The position numbers and the translations under genes were made by a program. A DNA stretch of 64,000 bases from Alicyclobacillus sp. SO9 (GTDB taxonomy: Bacteria; Bacillota; Bacilli; Alicyclobacillales; Alicyclobacillaceae): NCBI RefSeq assembly GCF_016406125.1, contig NZ_CP066339.1, forward strand, positions 4,154,001 through 4,218,000, in the 5' to 3' direction. Below are positions 15,225 through 22,885 of this stretch, piece by piece. The notes beneath the pieces were generated by a model that was not told where the DNA came from, did not search any database, and saw only the letters and a program-made list of their open reading frames with translations. How positions within the stretch are numbered: position 1 is the first letter of the stretch; each line of letters begins with the position of its first letter.

Positions 15225-15341
15225 TTGCCTATTGATGTGGAAGTTCTGCCAATATTATTTTGGCGTTGTCCGCTATGCCATGTAACAGACAACCTTCGTC
15301 CGGAGCGGCGATTATTTAAAAAAGATCGCTTGCAAATGTGA
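15225..15341 (+). CDS. Possible short zinc-ribbon peptide, perhaps frameshifted
   Basis: A TTG behind AAGGGGGACTGA opens 38 codons containing R-C-P-L-C-H. Shifting frame once near 15325 would continue as A-C-K-C-E-C-R, which supplies the second cysteine pair of a zinc ribbon. This suggests a small, slightly broken zinc-binding gene. Weakly supported. Confidence 0.3.
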   Translation: MPIDVEVLPILFWRCPLCHVTDNLRPERRLFKKDRLQM

Positions 15342-15547
15342 ATGTCGTTGACGTATCTCAAAGCCTATTACACATTGCCAGTGGACAAAGAATGCATCTA
15401 TTCGGTGACCTGAGGAACAGCCTATTTAAATGGGAAACGTATGTGAATTCCCTCGTCACAGGTGAATCTTGAGGCAAACAAAAAGGAAATACGCACGAGT
15501 AGATAGTGCCTTCCATTGTTAAACATACACGGCAGGGGGTCGAATTG

Positions 15548-16768
15548 ATGCAGTTGACTATACCAGATAGTATCAAAGAAAACATATTTAAGTACCGATT
15601 CGTGGAATTACTAAGGCGTCACAAGAAACCATTCAGCGGGAAGCCAAGTATATGGGAACGTCTAGAACAGGCCGTTAACGACGATGATAACTTTTACGGA
15701 GCGTTACAGCAATTCATTGTGGACGAGATTAGTAACGGTAAGAATCGTCAAGTGTTTTGGTGTGATATTTCTATAGAAAGTTTAAACATTCTGAGCAACT
15801 ATAGTATGCTTCAGTCCAATCTCGCTGCACAGAATTTACCACTTGAAAATTTCAATTCTTTTCTATCTTCCAACACTCCAACGGGGAATATGGTTTATCT
15901 GAATATTGAGCGGGACAGTTCCAATACAAATAAGGTGCACCAAATATCATTCTGCTACCTCCAAGACTCCGTAGCTCAAATCAATGATGATGATGGAGTA
16001 GAGATGACTGTACCAGGTTATGTTTGGATAGACATATTTCCTGATGCTCGCTACCTTCAGATCAAAGTTCGACCGTACTCCTATAACTACATTGTAAATT
16101 TGGAAGAGTCGAAAAAAGTGTTTGATCACTACTGGGAGTTTCTACGAAAGACCTTTGAGATTGTGTACACTGACATGTCAGATACTAAACTTACACTCTA
16201 CGAAATTTTTAAAGAACTCACTGAAAAAGCTGAGGCACCCTTTAGACGGGCTGTAGAAGAAAAGGAGCCCAGGATCTCTGCGGCAATGCTAGACATCGCA
16301 AAAGAATTGGAACTTGAGAATATTTCCACTCCAGTAGACTTAACAAATCGAGTTTCTCGATTGTTTGAAAGGGCGCTCATCCTTAATGATCTCAAGCAGT
16401 ATAAGGGGTATAATCAAGGGAAGCTAGGGATTGTAGACCGTATTGACTTCTCCGATCAATCTGGAGCTCGGGTAAACGCTCTTTCTGGAGAGCAGGGTAT
16501 GGAAGTGGCGGATATTTACTTCGATACACGGGAAACTTTAGACGAGTTAAAGATGCTCAACAAGCTATGGGTCACATGGTTTAGACCGACTAAAGACGAA
16601 GAGGGCTATGATGACATCGACCGGATTGAAACTCGACTAGAAGTTTACGACAACAGAATAGTGTTTTATTTCTTGAATACCCAACACGCACCAAAGGAGG
16701 TGCAAGACTATGTACTTTCCGTGTTTAGAAAATTTAAGGAAGGTGAAATTCCCTCAACAATCGATTGA
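15548..16768 (+). CDS. Unknown protein, first gene of a three-gene accessory operon
   Basis: The 406-residue protein is soluble and acidic. I see no signal peptide, membrane helix, Walker motif or nuclease motif. Residues about 90-200 look beta-rich (M-V-Y-L-N-I-E-R, Y-V-W-I-D-I-F-P). Residues about 215-300 are helical and charged (E-I-F-K-E-L-T-E-K-A-E and a run rich in E/K/R). The last 80 residues are again mixed. I chose the ATG at 15548 because AGGGGGTCG lies upstream. Its 3' end overlaps the next gene by 59 bp, and the third gene follows 21 nt after that, so the three are one transcription unit. Location in a decayed mobile element suggests an accessory, perhaps defensive, function. That is inference only. 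Confidence 0.65.
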   Translation: MQLTIPDSIKENIFKYRFVELLRRHKKPFSGKPSIWERLEQAVNDDDNFYGALQQFIVDEISNGKNRQVFWCDISIESLNILSNYSMLQSNLAAQNLPLENFNSFLSSNTPTGNMVYLNIERDSSNTNKVHQISFCYLQDSVAQINDDDGVEMTVPGYVWIDIFPDARYLQIKVRPYSYNYIVNLEESKKVFDHYWEFLRKTFEIVYTDMSDTKLTLYEIFKELTEKAEAPFRRAVEEKEPRISAAMLDIAKELELENISTPVDLTNRVSRLFERALILNDLKQYKGYNQGKLGIVDRIDFSDQSGARVNALSGEQGMEVADIYFDTRETLDELKMLNKLWVTWFRPTKDEEGYDDIDRIETRLEVYDNRIVFYFLNTQHAPKEVQDYVLSVFRKFKEGEIPSTID

Positions 16769-17222
16769 ATTGTTGGACTGGTGGTTAGGTACTCGTCGTC
16801 CAAATACTTTAAAGTCCCTAAACCCCCTACAATTTTCTATTGATTGCGACTTGAACGTGTCACATTCGGTAAAGATGTTTGCACATTGTTCCTTTGATGA
16901 CGATATAAAGCTACTTAAAAGACACTATACAATACATTGCCCTAACTGTATGCATCGGGTACAGGCGTTTGAAGATAAACTCGACTACAGGCGGTTACAC
17001 TGCTCGAATTGCGGTACAGAGATAACGAGAAGAATTTTGGAGGATTGTACAGAAGTCGCTTTTGAATTATTAGCTTCTCCTAATCAATCGGACGACCCTA
17101 GAGCGCCAAGGTCGCTACCGCGAGGGGGATCCCCGGGAAAAGTATCAAGCCTTCGAATGTCAGATCTTGATGGATATAAGAATGAAGATGACCACATTCG
17201 AAGGCTTTTCGATTGTTTCTAG
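16710..17222 (+). CDS. Zinc-ribbon protein of unknown function, second gene of the operon
   Basis: The 170-residue protein starts at ATG 16710 behind a perfect AAAGGAGGTG, inside the end of the upstream gene (59-bp overlap in another frame). The centre holds a zinc ribbon with two C-P/S-N-C knuckles (H-C-P-N-C-M-H and H-C-S-N-C-G-T, about 22 residues apart). The C-terminal third is Pro/Gly/Arg/Ser-rich and ends R-R-L-F-D-C-F. No enzymatic motif is visible. The long overlap and strong site argue for coordinated synthesis with the 406-residue protein, so they may form a complex. Function unknown. Confidence 0.65.
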   Translation: MYFPCLENLRKVKFPQQSIELLDWWLGTRRPNTLKSLNPLQFSIDCDLNVSHSVKMFAHCSFDDDIKLLKRHYTIHCPNCMHRVQAFEDKLDYRRLHCSNCGTEITRRILEDCTEVAFELLASPNQSDDPRAPRSLPRGGSPGKVSSLRMSDLDGYKNEDDHIRRLFDCF

Positions 17223-17243
17223 ACGGAGGTACAAATTTGCACA

Positions 17244-17819
17244 ATGAGGATTAATATATCTCTAAAAACCCTGCTTTTACTTCTGGCTGCTGGGGTAATA
17301 CTTGGTCTCCTAATCTCCATCACGGGACGGCTAATCGACGTCTTAGCATCGACACGCGTTGATTATATTAAATCACTAATACCTACCCTAGGGAGCCTCA
17401 TCGGCAGCGTAATCGGCTTGATGGGAGCTGTCCTCGTAGCGACGTTTCAAATCCGAAAGACCTTTGAGTTAGAAAGAGGCAAAGGAGTAGCCAGTAACTC
17501 GGCCATTTTACGATTAATCAAGACTGAGTTGCAAACAAACCTTCGAATAGTTCAACAGTTTCGTGATGACTATTTGAACGGAGATAATTCATTTGTAGTA
17601 CACATAGGAACTGATAATTGGGACAAATGTCTCCTAAATATAGGGTTAGAGATCAGTGATGAAACCCTCTCTCATACAACTTCCTCGTACAATAAACTTA
17701 AACTCTTAAAATCTGATACGAGATTAAACGAAACAACTTACGATATGCTAGTTTCAGATATATCGAATACCATCCAAAAGGTACAGACTGATTTAAACAA
17801 TTTAGTGTCGAGTACATAA
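17244..17819 (+). CDS. Two-helix membrane protein, third gene of the operon
   Basis: The 191-residue protein has two membrane helices at its N-terminus (about residues 8-30 and 44-67), then a cytoplasmic region of about 120 residues predicted mostly helical (F-Q-I-R-K-T-F-E-L-E-R-G, L-R-L-I-K-T-E-L-Q-T-N-L) that could form a coiled coil. This layout, a membrane hairpin plus a cytosolic helical domain, is common in accessory and phage-defence effectors but is not diagnostic. GGAGGT lies 13 nt before the ATG, so the start is slightly uncertain. It probably acts at the membrane with the two upstream proteins. Confidence 0.6.
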   Translation: MRINISLKTLLLLLAAGVILGLLISITGRLIDVLASTRVDYIKSLIPTLGSLIGSVIGLMGAVLVATFQIRKTFELERGKGVASNSAILRLIKTELQTNLRIVQQFRDDYLNGDNSFVVHIGTDNWDKCLLNIGLEISDETLSHTTSSYNKLKLLKSDTRLNETTYDMLVSDISNTIQKVQTDLNNLVSST

Positions 17820-17910
17820 CCATTTGAAAATACATATTTCTGCCTATTCACATCGGTGGTGATGTGTTCTGCAATACGAACATACGTTCTCTTCCCTGGA
17901 GGTAATCAGT

Positions 17911-18546
17911 ATGTTCAAACTGCTCAGCACCTATATCCCAACTCCGCTTGAAGATGCTGTCGTTCAATTTTACCGACGCCATCTTATTAAGTCACCACAG
18001 GACATTGACCTTGAGATGTTCGCCTACGAGGCGAGCATCTGGGTGCATTACGTCCCTCATCCATCGAACAACTTTCATTTCCGCGATAGTATCTACACCA
18101 TTGCTGTAGACAATCGCATTCCCTGGGAACAACAGCGCGTAGGACTTGCCCACGAGCTCGGACATGTACTTCTGCATTCTGGCAGTCAAGAATTTATGAA
18201 TGACGATTTTCGAGCATTGCAGGAATTTCAGGCTGACCGGTTCGCCATGTTCGCACTCGCCCCCACTTTCATGCTTGCAAACTACATCACCCAAGCATCC
18301 AGTCGGCAGCAATTGGTCTCGCAGCTGGCATATTCGTTTGATGTGCCTGAAATATTTATGGATGCACGTATCGATTTGTTGGAGCAAAGGCTGAAAGACA
18401 TTGCGATGCAGCGCCAAATGGAAGAGGTCGTCAAGGAACAAGCCGCCTCATATGATTACAGCTATCGTCATCCACTCAACGACAAAATTGAATACCTAGT
18501 CCGTGACGGAGCCATTGTCGGACGCAGACGCCGTGCAGGTTACTAA
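17911..18546 (+). CDS. ImmA/IrrE-family metallopeptidase
   Basis: The 211-residue protein carries the zinc-binding HELGH motif (H81, E82, H85) and the downstream acidic ligand region in Q-E-F-Q-A-D-R-F-A (Glu105), the signature of ImmA/IrrE (M78) peptidases. These cytoplasmic enzymes cleave XRE-type repressors to induce mobile elements, as ImmA does for ICEBs1. The ATG at 17911 follows GGAGGTAATC. The next frame, 12 nt downstream, is a broken S24/LexA-like gene. The natural substrate could be the XRE repressor at 11873 or a lost one. The family is certain; the substrate is inferred. Confidence 0.9.
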   Translation: MFKLLSTYIPTPLEDAVVQFYRRHLIKSPQDIDLEMFAYEASIWVHYVPHPSNNFHFRDSIYTIAVDNRIPWEQQRVGLAHELGHVLLHSGSQEFMNDDFRALQEFQADRFAMFALAPTFMLANYITQASSRQQLVSQLAYSFDVPEIFMDARIDLLEQRLKDIAMQRQMEEVVKEQAASYDYSYRHPLNDKIEYLVRDGAIVGRRRRAGY

Positions 18547-18558
18547 GGAGGAACACAC

Positions 18559-18984
18559 GTGTCAGACGTTTATCGCATCCCAACCTTCGGCTCTATCCCT
18601 TCGCTCTCTACAGCAGCCTTAGAACCGCCGGAGAACGCTCCTGATTTGGTAGTGAGGTTATGCCCCATACAAACGCTTTGGCGCGCAGGTGGAGGATATC
18701 GGCCTTGATACGTTTGGATTGTTCCCAGGGGACTGGGTCGTCTTTCGTGAACAGCGGTGGCCCAACATGGAATGCCAGATTGTACTGGCTGCTTTTGGAG
18801 GTGAGGGGACACTGCGCCTCTTCGAAGGAACGAATGAAACAGAGCCGATATTGCGAGCGTCTGGTGATCAGATTCCGAAGGAACGTCATCACAGAAATGA
18901 TTTCATCATGTGCTGGACGGTATCATCAAAGCGGAATTTGCGCAATTGTCCTATCCCGAGCCGATTTGGGACTGGGGATTATAG
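18559..18984 (+). pseudogene. S24/LexA-like repressor peptidase domain, two frameshifts
   Basis: A GTG behind AAGGAGG starts S-D-V-Y-R-I-P-T-F-G-S. After a frameshift near 18655 the product continues R-F-G-A-Q-V-E-D-I-G-L-D-T-F-G-L-F-P-G-D-W-V-V-F-R. A second shift near 18908 gives V-L-D-G-I-I-K-A-E-F and a stop at 18984. The middle part, G-L-x-P-G-D-x-V-V-x-R followed by a Glu/Gly/Thr-Leu-Arg-Leu-Phe strand, matches the S24 signal-peptidase-like fold of LexA/CI-type proteins. No HTH domain precedes it, and the Ser/Lys pair cannot be placed. It is probably a partner of the ImmA gene, now inactive. Confidence 0.7.
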
Positions 18985-19069
18985 TATCCTTACTCCAAAA
19001 TCGAAATTAGATTGAAAGGAACTCCAATTATGGGCTTCCTTATCAAATGTATGTTGTTCCCGCTATACC

Positions 19070-19489
19070 TCATACCGTTACGGCAGTCAGCGACGTATTG
19101 TGGTGACAAAGATGGTCGTTGAGGAAATGAAAACATGGCGCACATTACAGAAGGAGATTCAAGGTGAATCATGGACCGAAGATTCTTTCGTCATAGTTAC
19201 GGCTGATGGCGCCGTTCCGGCTCCAGCTGCATGGGCCTCAGCCATCCGAGTGGCCAGGAAAGAGTTGCAGTTGCCACCGGTTACCTTTCATGACTTGCGA
19301 CACACACATGCCACCTGGTTACTTGAGAGTGGTGTAGACCTCAAAACAGTGAGTCAGAGACTTGGCCATTCTTCCATCACCATCACGGCCGATTTATACG
19401 CCCACGTGACCGATTCGATGCAGCGAGCAGCCATGGAGAAATTGGACTCCATGATGCAAAAAAACGCCCCTTCAGAAAGAGACTTGTAA
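19070..19489 (+). pseudogene. Tyrosine recombinase (integrase) catalytic-domain remnant
   Basis: About 140 codons remain of the catalytic domain: [12 protein letters not shown] (box II HxxR), L-G-H-S-S-I-T-I-T and D-L-Y-A-H-V with the catalytic Tyr. The core-binding domain and the first catalytic Arg are missing. The frame is open only from about 19070 and has no proper start (a GTG at 19100 lacks a ribosome binding site). Its 3' end lies 80 bp from tRNA-Ile, the classical place for an element that integrates into a tRNA gene. It matches the remnant at 5234-5341. Confidence 0.85.
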
Positions 19490-19521
19490 CTTCCTTGTCA
19501 CTTTCCCATCGATCCAAAAGA

Positions 19522-19548
19522 AAAAACCCTTTTATATCAAGGGTTTTC
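19522..19548 (-). terminator. Terminator of the tRNA-Gly/tRNA-Ile unit
   Basis: Stem AAAACCCTT/AAGGGTTTT followed, on the minus strand, by TTCTTTT. It lies 21 nt after tRNA-Ile. It could also stop transcription from the integrase side. Confidence 0.75.
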
Positions 19549-19568
19549 GGGCTTTCGTTATTGCTATG

Positions 19569-19645
19569 TGGTGGGCCCACTAGGACTCGAACCTAGGACC
19601 AACCGGTTATGAGCCGGCCGCTCTGACCAACTGAGCTATGGGCCC
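19569..19645 (-). tRNA. tRNA-Ile (CAU anticodon, probably lysidine-modified)
   Basis: A 77-nt cloverleaf with encoded CCA. The acceptor stem is GGGCCCA/TGGGCCC and the T-loop is TTCGAGT. The anticodon loop is CTCATAA, with anticodon CAT. The loop and the neighbouring GGC/ACC stem follow the minor isoleucine tRNA of Bacillus rather than elongator or initiator Met, so the C would be converted to lysidine by TilS to read AUA. The integrase remnant lies just downstream. I could not find a second copy of the tRNA 3' end as an att site in the window. Confidence 0.88.
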
Positions 19646-19696
19646 GCAGGTTATGCGGAAGACGGTCTGTCCTGTCAGTCACCTTATAAGTACTTC

Positions 19697-20368
19697 TGGA
19701 GCGGAAGACGGGATTCCGACGCTGAAACCGTAGGTTTGAGCTAGTCCCTGAGGGTGCCTTTCCCGAAGGGGGAACCCTTGGGTGAGAATCTGGTCTTTCC
19801 GTACCTTTAATCTTTAAAGTACTTACTTACTGGAGCGGAAGACGGGATTCCGACGCTGAAACCGTAGGTTTGAGCTAGTCCCTGAGGGGCCTTTCCCGAA
19901 GGGGGAACCCTTGGGTGAGAATCTGGTCTTTCCGTACCTTTAATCTTTAAAGTACTTATTTACTGGAGCGGAAGACGGGATTCCGACGCTGAAACCGAAG
20001 GTTTGAGCTAGTCCCTGAGGGTGCCTTTCCCGAAAGGGGGAACCCTTGGGTGAGAATCTGGTCTTTCCGTACCTTTAATCTTTAAAGTACTTATTTACTG
20101 GAGCGGAAGACGGGATTCCGACGCTGAAACCGAAGGTTTGAGCTAGTCCCTGAGGGTGCCTTTCCCGAAAGGGGGAACCCTTGGGTGAGAATCTGGTCTT
20201 TCCTTACCTTTAATCTTTAAAGTACTTACTTACTGGAGCGGAAGACGGGATTCCGACGCTGAAACCGAAGGTTTGAGCTAGTCCCTGAGGGTGCCTTTCC
20301 CGAAAGGGGGAACCCTTGGGTGAGAATCCGGTCTGTCCGTACCTTTAATCTTTAAAGTACTTACTTAC
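19697..20368 (-). repeat. Five tandem 133-135 bp repeats, each beginning with the tRNA-Gly 3' end (rtT-like)
   Basis: Units start at 19697, 19831, 19964, 20099 and 20234; the intact tRNA-Gly 3' end at 20369 is the sixth occurrence. Each unit begins with the last 20 nt of tRNA-Gly including CCA, then about 114 nt of shared sequence. Read on the tRNA strand, each unit has three hairpins: a TTCCC/GGGAA stem, a CCC-TCA-GGG stem and AAACC/GGTTT. The loop of the last is UUCG in units 3-5 and UACG in units 1-2. Both are stable UNCG tetraloops, which suggests selection on RNA. The array lies between tRNA-Gly and tRNA-Ile with no terminator, so it should be co-transcribed. The E. coli tyrT operon has a comparable arrangement (repeats starting with 19 nt of the tRNA 3' end). 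Function here is unknown. Confidence 0.93.
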
Positions 20369-20443
20369 TGGAGCGGAAGACGGGATTCGAACCCGCGACC
20401 CTCGCCTTGGCAAGGCGATGCTCTACCCCTGAGCCACTTCCGC
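20369..20443 (-). tRNA. tRNA-Gly (GCC anticodon)
   Basis: A 75-nt cloverleaf with encoded CCA. The acceptor stem is GCGGAAG/CTTCCGC, the anticodon loop TTGCCAA (anticodon GCC) and the T-arm GCGGGTTCGAATCCCGT. A strong promoter lies directly upstream. The five repeats downstream each copy its last 20 nt. Confidence 0.95.
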
Positions 20444-20470
20444 GCGACACGCTAAAAGGGAACAAGAGAC

Positions 20471-20499
20471 ATTGTACACGTTCCCTGCGCAAATTTCAA
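20471..20499 (-). promoter_or_regulatory. SigA-type promoter of the tRNA-Gly/tRNA-Ile unit
   Basis: On the minus strand TTGAAA, 17 nt, TACAAT. The expected transcription start is near 20464, about 20 nt before the tRNA. The promoter lies just after the end of the LOG-family gene. Confidence 0.85.
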
Positions 20500-20502
20500 T
20501 CA

Positions 20503-21099
20503 CTATTTCGCGTCCCATTTTCTGGCGAATTGGGGCCTCTCGTAAGCCTCCAGCTTTTGCAGCAGCGATTCTGGATTGCTATCAGAGACAATAAGGTCTC
20601 TGTGACTGGAGTGCACAAATCCAGAGACTTCTGCGTGTTGAATCATCTTAAGAAAAGGAGTGAAATAATCTGCGACATTCAAGATGCCAATGGGTTTATT
20701 ATGAATGCCAAGTTGGCCCCAACTGATAACCTCAAACAACTCTTCGAAGGTACCATACCCTCCAGGAAGCGCGACGTAGGCATCAGATAAGTTCCCCATC
20801 ATGGCTTTTCTTTCGTGCATATCGTGAACTTCTATTAACCGTGTTAAGTTTGTATGGACAATCTCTCCATCAAAAAGTCCTATCGGCATGACTCCTGTTA
20901 CCTCGCCGCCTTGTTCCAGGACTGCGTTGGCCACTTCCCCCATCAAACCTGTTTTTGAGCCTCCGTATACAACACCAATGTTGCTCTTTGCAATCACTTG
21001 TCCTAAGGTGCGAGCCGCGTCTGCAAACTCTCTGGAATTCCCTCTGCTCGATCCCGCAAATACACAAACATGTTCCACGTTTACTCTCCTCGCTAACAT
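20503..21099 (-). CDS. LOG-family protein (nucleotide 5'-monophosphate phosphoribohydrolase)
   Basis: The 198-residue Rossmann-type protein has the LOG signature P-G-G-Y-G-T-F-E-E (residues 112-120), preceded by the conserved M-H-E-R-K (Arg97, Lys98). The N-terminal V-C-V-F-A-G-S-S and V-V-Y-G-G-S-K-T-G-L-M-G motifs are also present. The family (TIGR00730) splits nucleoside 5'-monophosphates into base and ribose 5-phosphate; plant and some bacterial members activate cytokinins. ATG 21099 follows AAGGTGA. A GTG seven codons later, behind GAGGAG, is an equally good start. It is monocistronic, with its 3' end abutting the tRNA promoter. Confidence 0.9.
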   Translation of the reverse strand: MLARRVNVEHVCVFAGSSRGNSREFADAARTLGQVIAKSNIGVVYGGSKTGLMGEVANAVLEQGGEVTGVMPIGLFDGEIVHTNLTRLIEVHDMHERKAMMGNLSDAYVALPGGYGTFEELFEVISWGQLGIHNKPIGILNVADYFTPFLKMIQHAEVSGFVHSSHRDLIVSDSNPESLLQKLEAYERPQFARKWDAK

Positions 21100-21214
21100 T
21101 TCTAACTCACCTTAGCCACCTTTTGATTGGGTTAGTACCCCTCAACCAATCAGGATTGTCTACACGTCTTGTTCAGCTTATGCGCGACACCTATGCAACT
21201 GCTACAATACACCT

Positions 21215-22123
21215 ATGAGTATTTACAAGGTCTCGTATCTTTCTCAAGAATACAGAGTCATGGGGTATTTGGGAATCCCTCACGATCTCGCTAGTGACAT
21301 GGTTCTAGACAAACTCCAAAAAACCTGTAATGATGTACACGTTGTCGAGGAAATCGCTGTTTCGCTGCCATCTCTAAACCATACTTCCTCAGACCATATT
21401 GGTGAAGGCAGCTCTCGGCAGCCAGACTCTGATGCATCTGTTCCACTACACTTGGCTGAGCCAAACCAACCACGGGGTGCTTTCATATATTGCCGAGGCG
21501 GCATTAACCGTGTCGGAAAAGTACGAACATGGTGGATTGAACAGTTTCTGCGTCACGGAGACTTTGTTTTCGCTCCTTGCTATCGAGGCAGTGAAGGTAG
21601 TGAAGGACGTGACTTGTTCGGCGGAGACGATGTTGAGGACGTCACATCAATGCTTACCATTTTGAGCCGATTTCCACTGGTTCATCCTGCGAAAATTTCA
21701 GTCATGGGCTTTTCCAGAGGATCCGTTAATGCCACCCAGGCCGCAGTCCAATTCCCCTCACTTCGTGCGCTTGTGCTGTGGGGCGGTGTCTCTGACTTGG
21801 CTCAAACTTACGCCGACAGGGTCGATCTGCGACGAATGCTGCGTCGTGTTGTCGGGGGTACGCCAAGGAGGGTACCGGAGGCTTTTGCAGCGCGATCGCC
21901 CATTGAATTAGCCGCGGACCTCACCTGCCCAGTACTTATCATCCATGGGACAGACGATGTCCAGGTAGGTGTATGGCACGGCAAAAACATGGCAGAAAAA
22001 CTAAGAGCATTGAATAAGCCTGTCTCGTTCCACCAATACAATGGTCAGGGCCACCATCTTCATCCGCTGGTTTTTGAAGCCATTGTGGACAGGATGTTTG
22101 ACTGGATTCGCGGCTACCATTAA
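21215..22123 (+). CDS. Alpha/beta hydrolase, prolyl oligopeptidase-like (S9)
   Basis: The 302-residue protein has the nucleophile elbow G-F-S-R-G-S (Ser167), the acid region L-I-I-H-G-T-D-D (Asp247 or Asp248) and the His region N-G-Q-G-H-H-L-H (His280 or His281), in the order and spacing of S9-type esterases and peptidases. The oxyanion part Y-C-R-G-G and A-P-C-Y-R-G-S-E-G fit acyl-peptide hydrolase relatives. The first 90 residues are atypical and may be a small cap. No signal peptide. The ATG at 21215 has a poor ribosome binding site. The substrate is probably an ester or small peptide, unknown. Confidence 0.85.
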   Translation: MSIYKVSYLSQEYRVMGYLGIPHDLASDMVLDKLQKTCNDVHVVEEIAVSLPSLNHTSSDHIGEGSSRQPDSDASVPLHLAEPNQPRGAFIYCRGGINRVGKVRTWWIEQFLRHGDFVFAPCYRGSEGSEGRDLFGGDDVEDVTSMLTILSRFPLVHPAKISVMGFSRGSVNATQAAVQFPSLRALVLWGGVSDLAQTYADRVDLRRMLRRVVGGTPRRVPEAFAARSPIELAADLTCPVLIIHGTDDVQVGVWHGKNMAEKLRALNKPVSFHQYNGQGHHLHPLVFEAIVDRMFDWIRGYH

Positions 22124-22176
22124 GTTCTCACGTGCATTAGAGACTAGAGAGAAACAGAAACGGGAGGATACATCGA

Positions 22177-22836
22177 GTGAAAGAAGCCATTATTTTTGAT
22201 TTTGACGGTACATTAGCAGATACGCTGCCTTTGGTATTTGTGTGCTTTCGGACTGTTTTTGAAAAATATGCTGGGAAATCTGTGACCGATGACGACGTCC
22301 TTGGATTGTTTGGCCCGACTGAATTTGAGATTCTCCGGAACGAGGTAGGACAAGAGACCTACACACAAGCCATGGATGAATTTCTCCATCTGTACAGTAC
22401 ACTTCACAGCCAGTACGTAAGGCACTATCCTGAAATCGAAGCAATGCTCAATCAGTTTCACGCTTCTGACCTGAAAATCGGCCTCTTTACCGGTAAAGGG
22501 AGAGCGACATTTGATATCTCTGCGGACAAGTTGAACATGAAGAAATTCTTTGAAGTGACTATCACAGGAGACGATGTGGATAAGCAAAAACCGAATCCTG
22601 AGGGGCTTCTGAAGGTACTAGCTGGATTGGGTGTCTCTGCTGATAAAGCGGTAATGGTGGGAGACAGCGACGACGACCTCTCGGCAGCACGCGCCGCAGG
22701 AGTAGATGCCGTCTCAGTGAACTGGCTCAGTACGTCGCAAACAAAAAAATTCAAGAACAACCCTCGTTTTATTGCTCGCAGCGTGGAGGAATTCTTGGAC
22801 TGGATGGAGAGTGAACACAGGATTGTGCTAACATGA
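22177..22836 (+). CDS. HAD-family phosphatase (phosphoglycolate phosphatase/PpaX-like)
   Basis: The 219-residue protein has all four HAD motifs: D-F-D-G-T (Asp8, Asp10), the Thr of L-F-T-G-K-G-R, the Lys of K-Q-K-P-N-P-E and G-D-S-D-D-D. A helical cap lies between motifs I and II, as in phosphoglycolate phosphatase, pyrophosphatase PpaX and beta-phosphoglucomutase (subfamily IA). It would hydrolyse a small phosphate ester in the cytoplasm. The start is GTG at 22177 behind GGGAGG. It follows the hydrolase by 53 nt on the same strand, so both may be co-transcribed. The exact substrate cannot be told from the motifs. Confidence 0.9.
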   Translation: MKEAIIFDFDGTLADTLPLVFVCFRTVFEKYAGKSVTDDDVLGLFGPTEFEILRNEVGQETYTQAMDEFLHLYSTLHSQYVRHYPEIEAMLNQFHASDLKIGLFTGKGRATFDISADKLNMKKFFEVTITGDDVDKQKPNPEGLLKVLAGLGVSADKAVMVGDSDDDLSAARAAGVDAVSVNWLSTSQTKKFKNNPRFIARSVEEFLDWMESEHRIVLT

Positions 22837-22885
22837 CGTATCAGCCTGCCCCCGTGTTTCCCTGTCCCTCTGTCTCTTTGTCTTG

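Noticed and set aside
19569-19645. Second att copy of the tRNA-Ile 3' end near 5 kb
   Set aside because: I looked for GTGGGCCCACTAGG-like sequence around the integrase remnant at 5234 and elsewhere in the window and found none.
19697-20368. CRISPR array
   Set aside because: The whole 133-135 bp unit is conserved, so there are no unique spacers, and the units start with a tRNA end.
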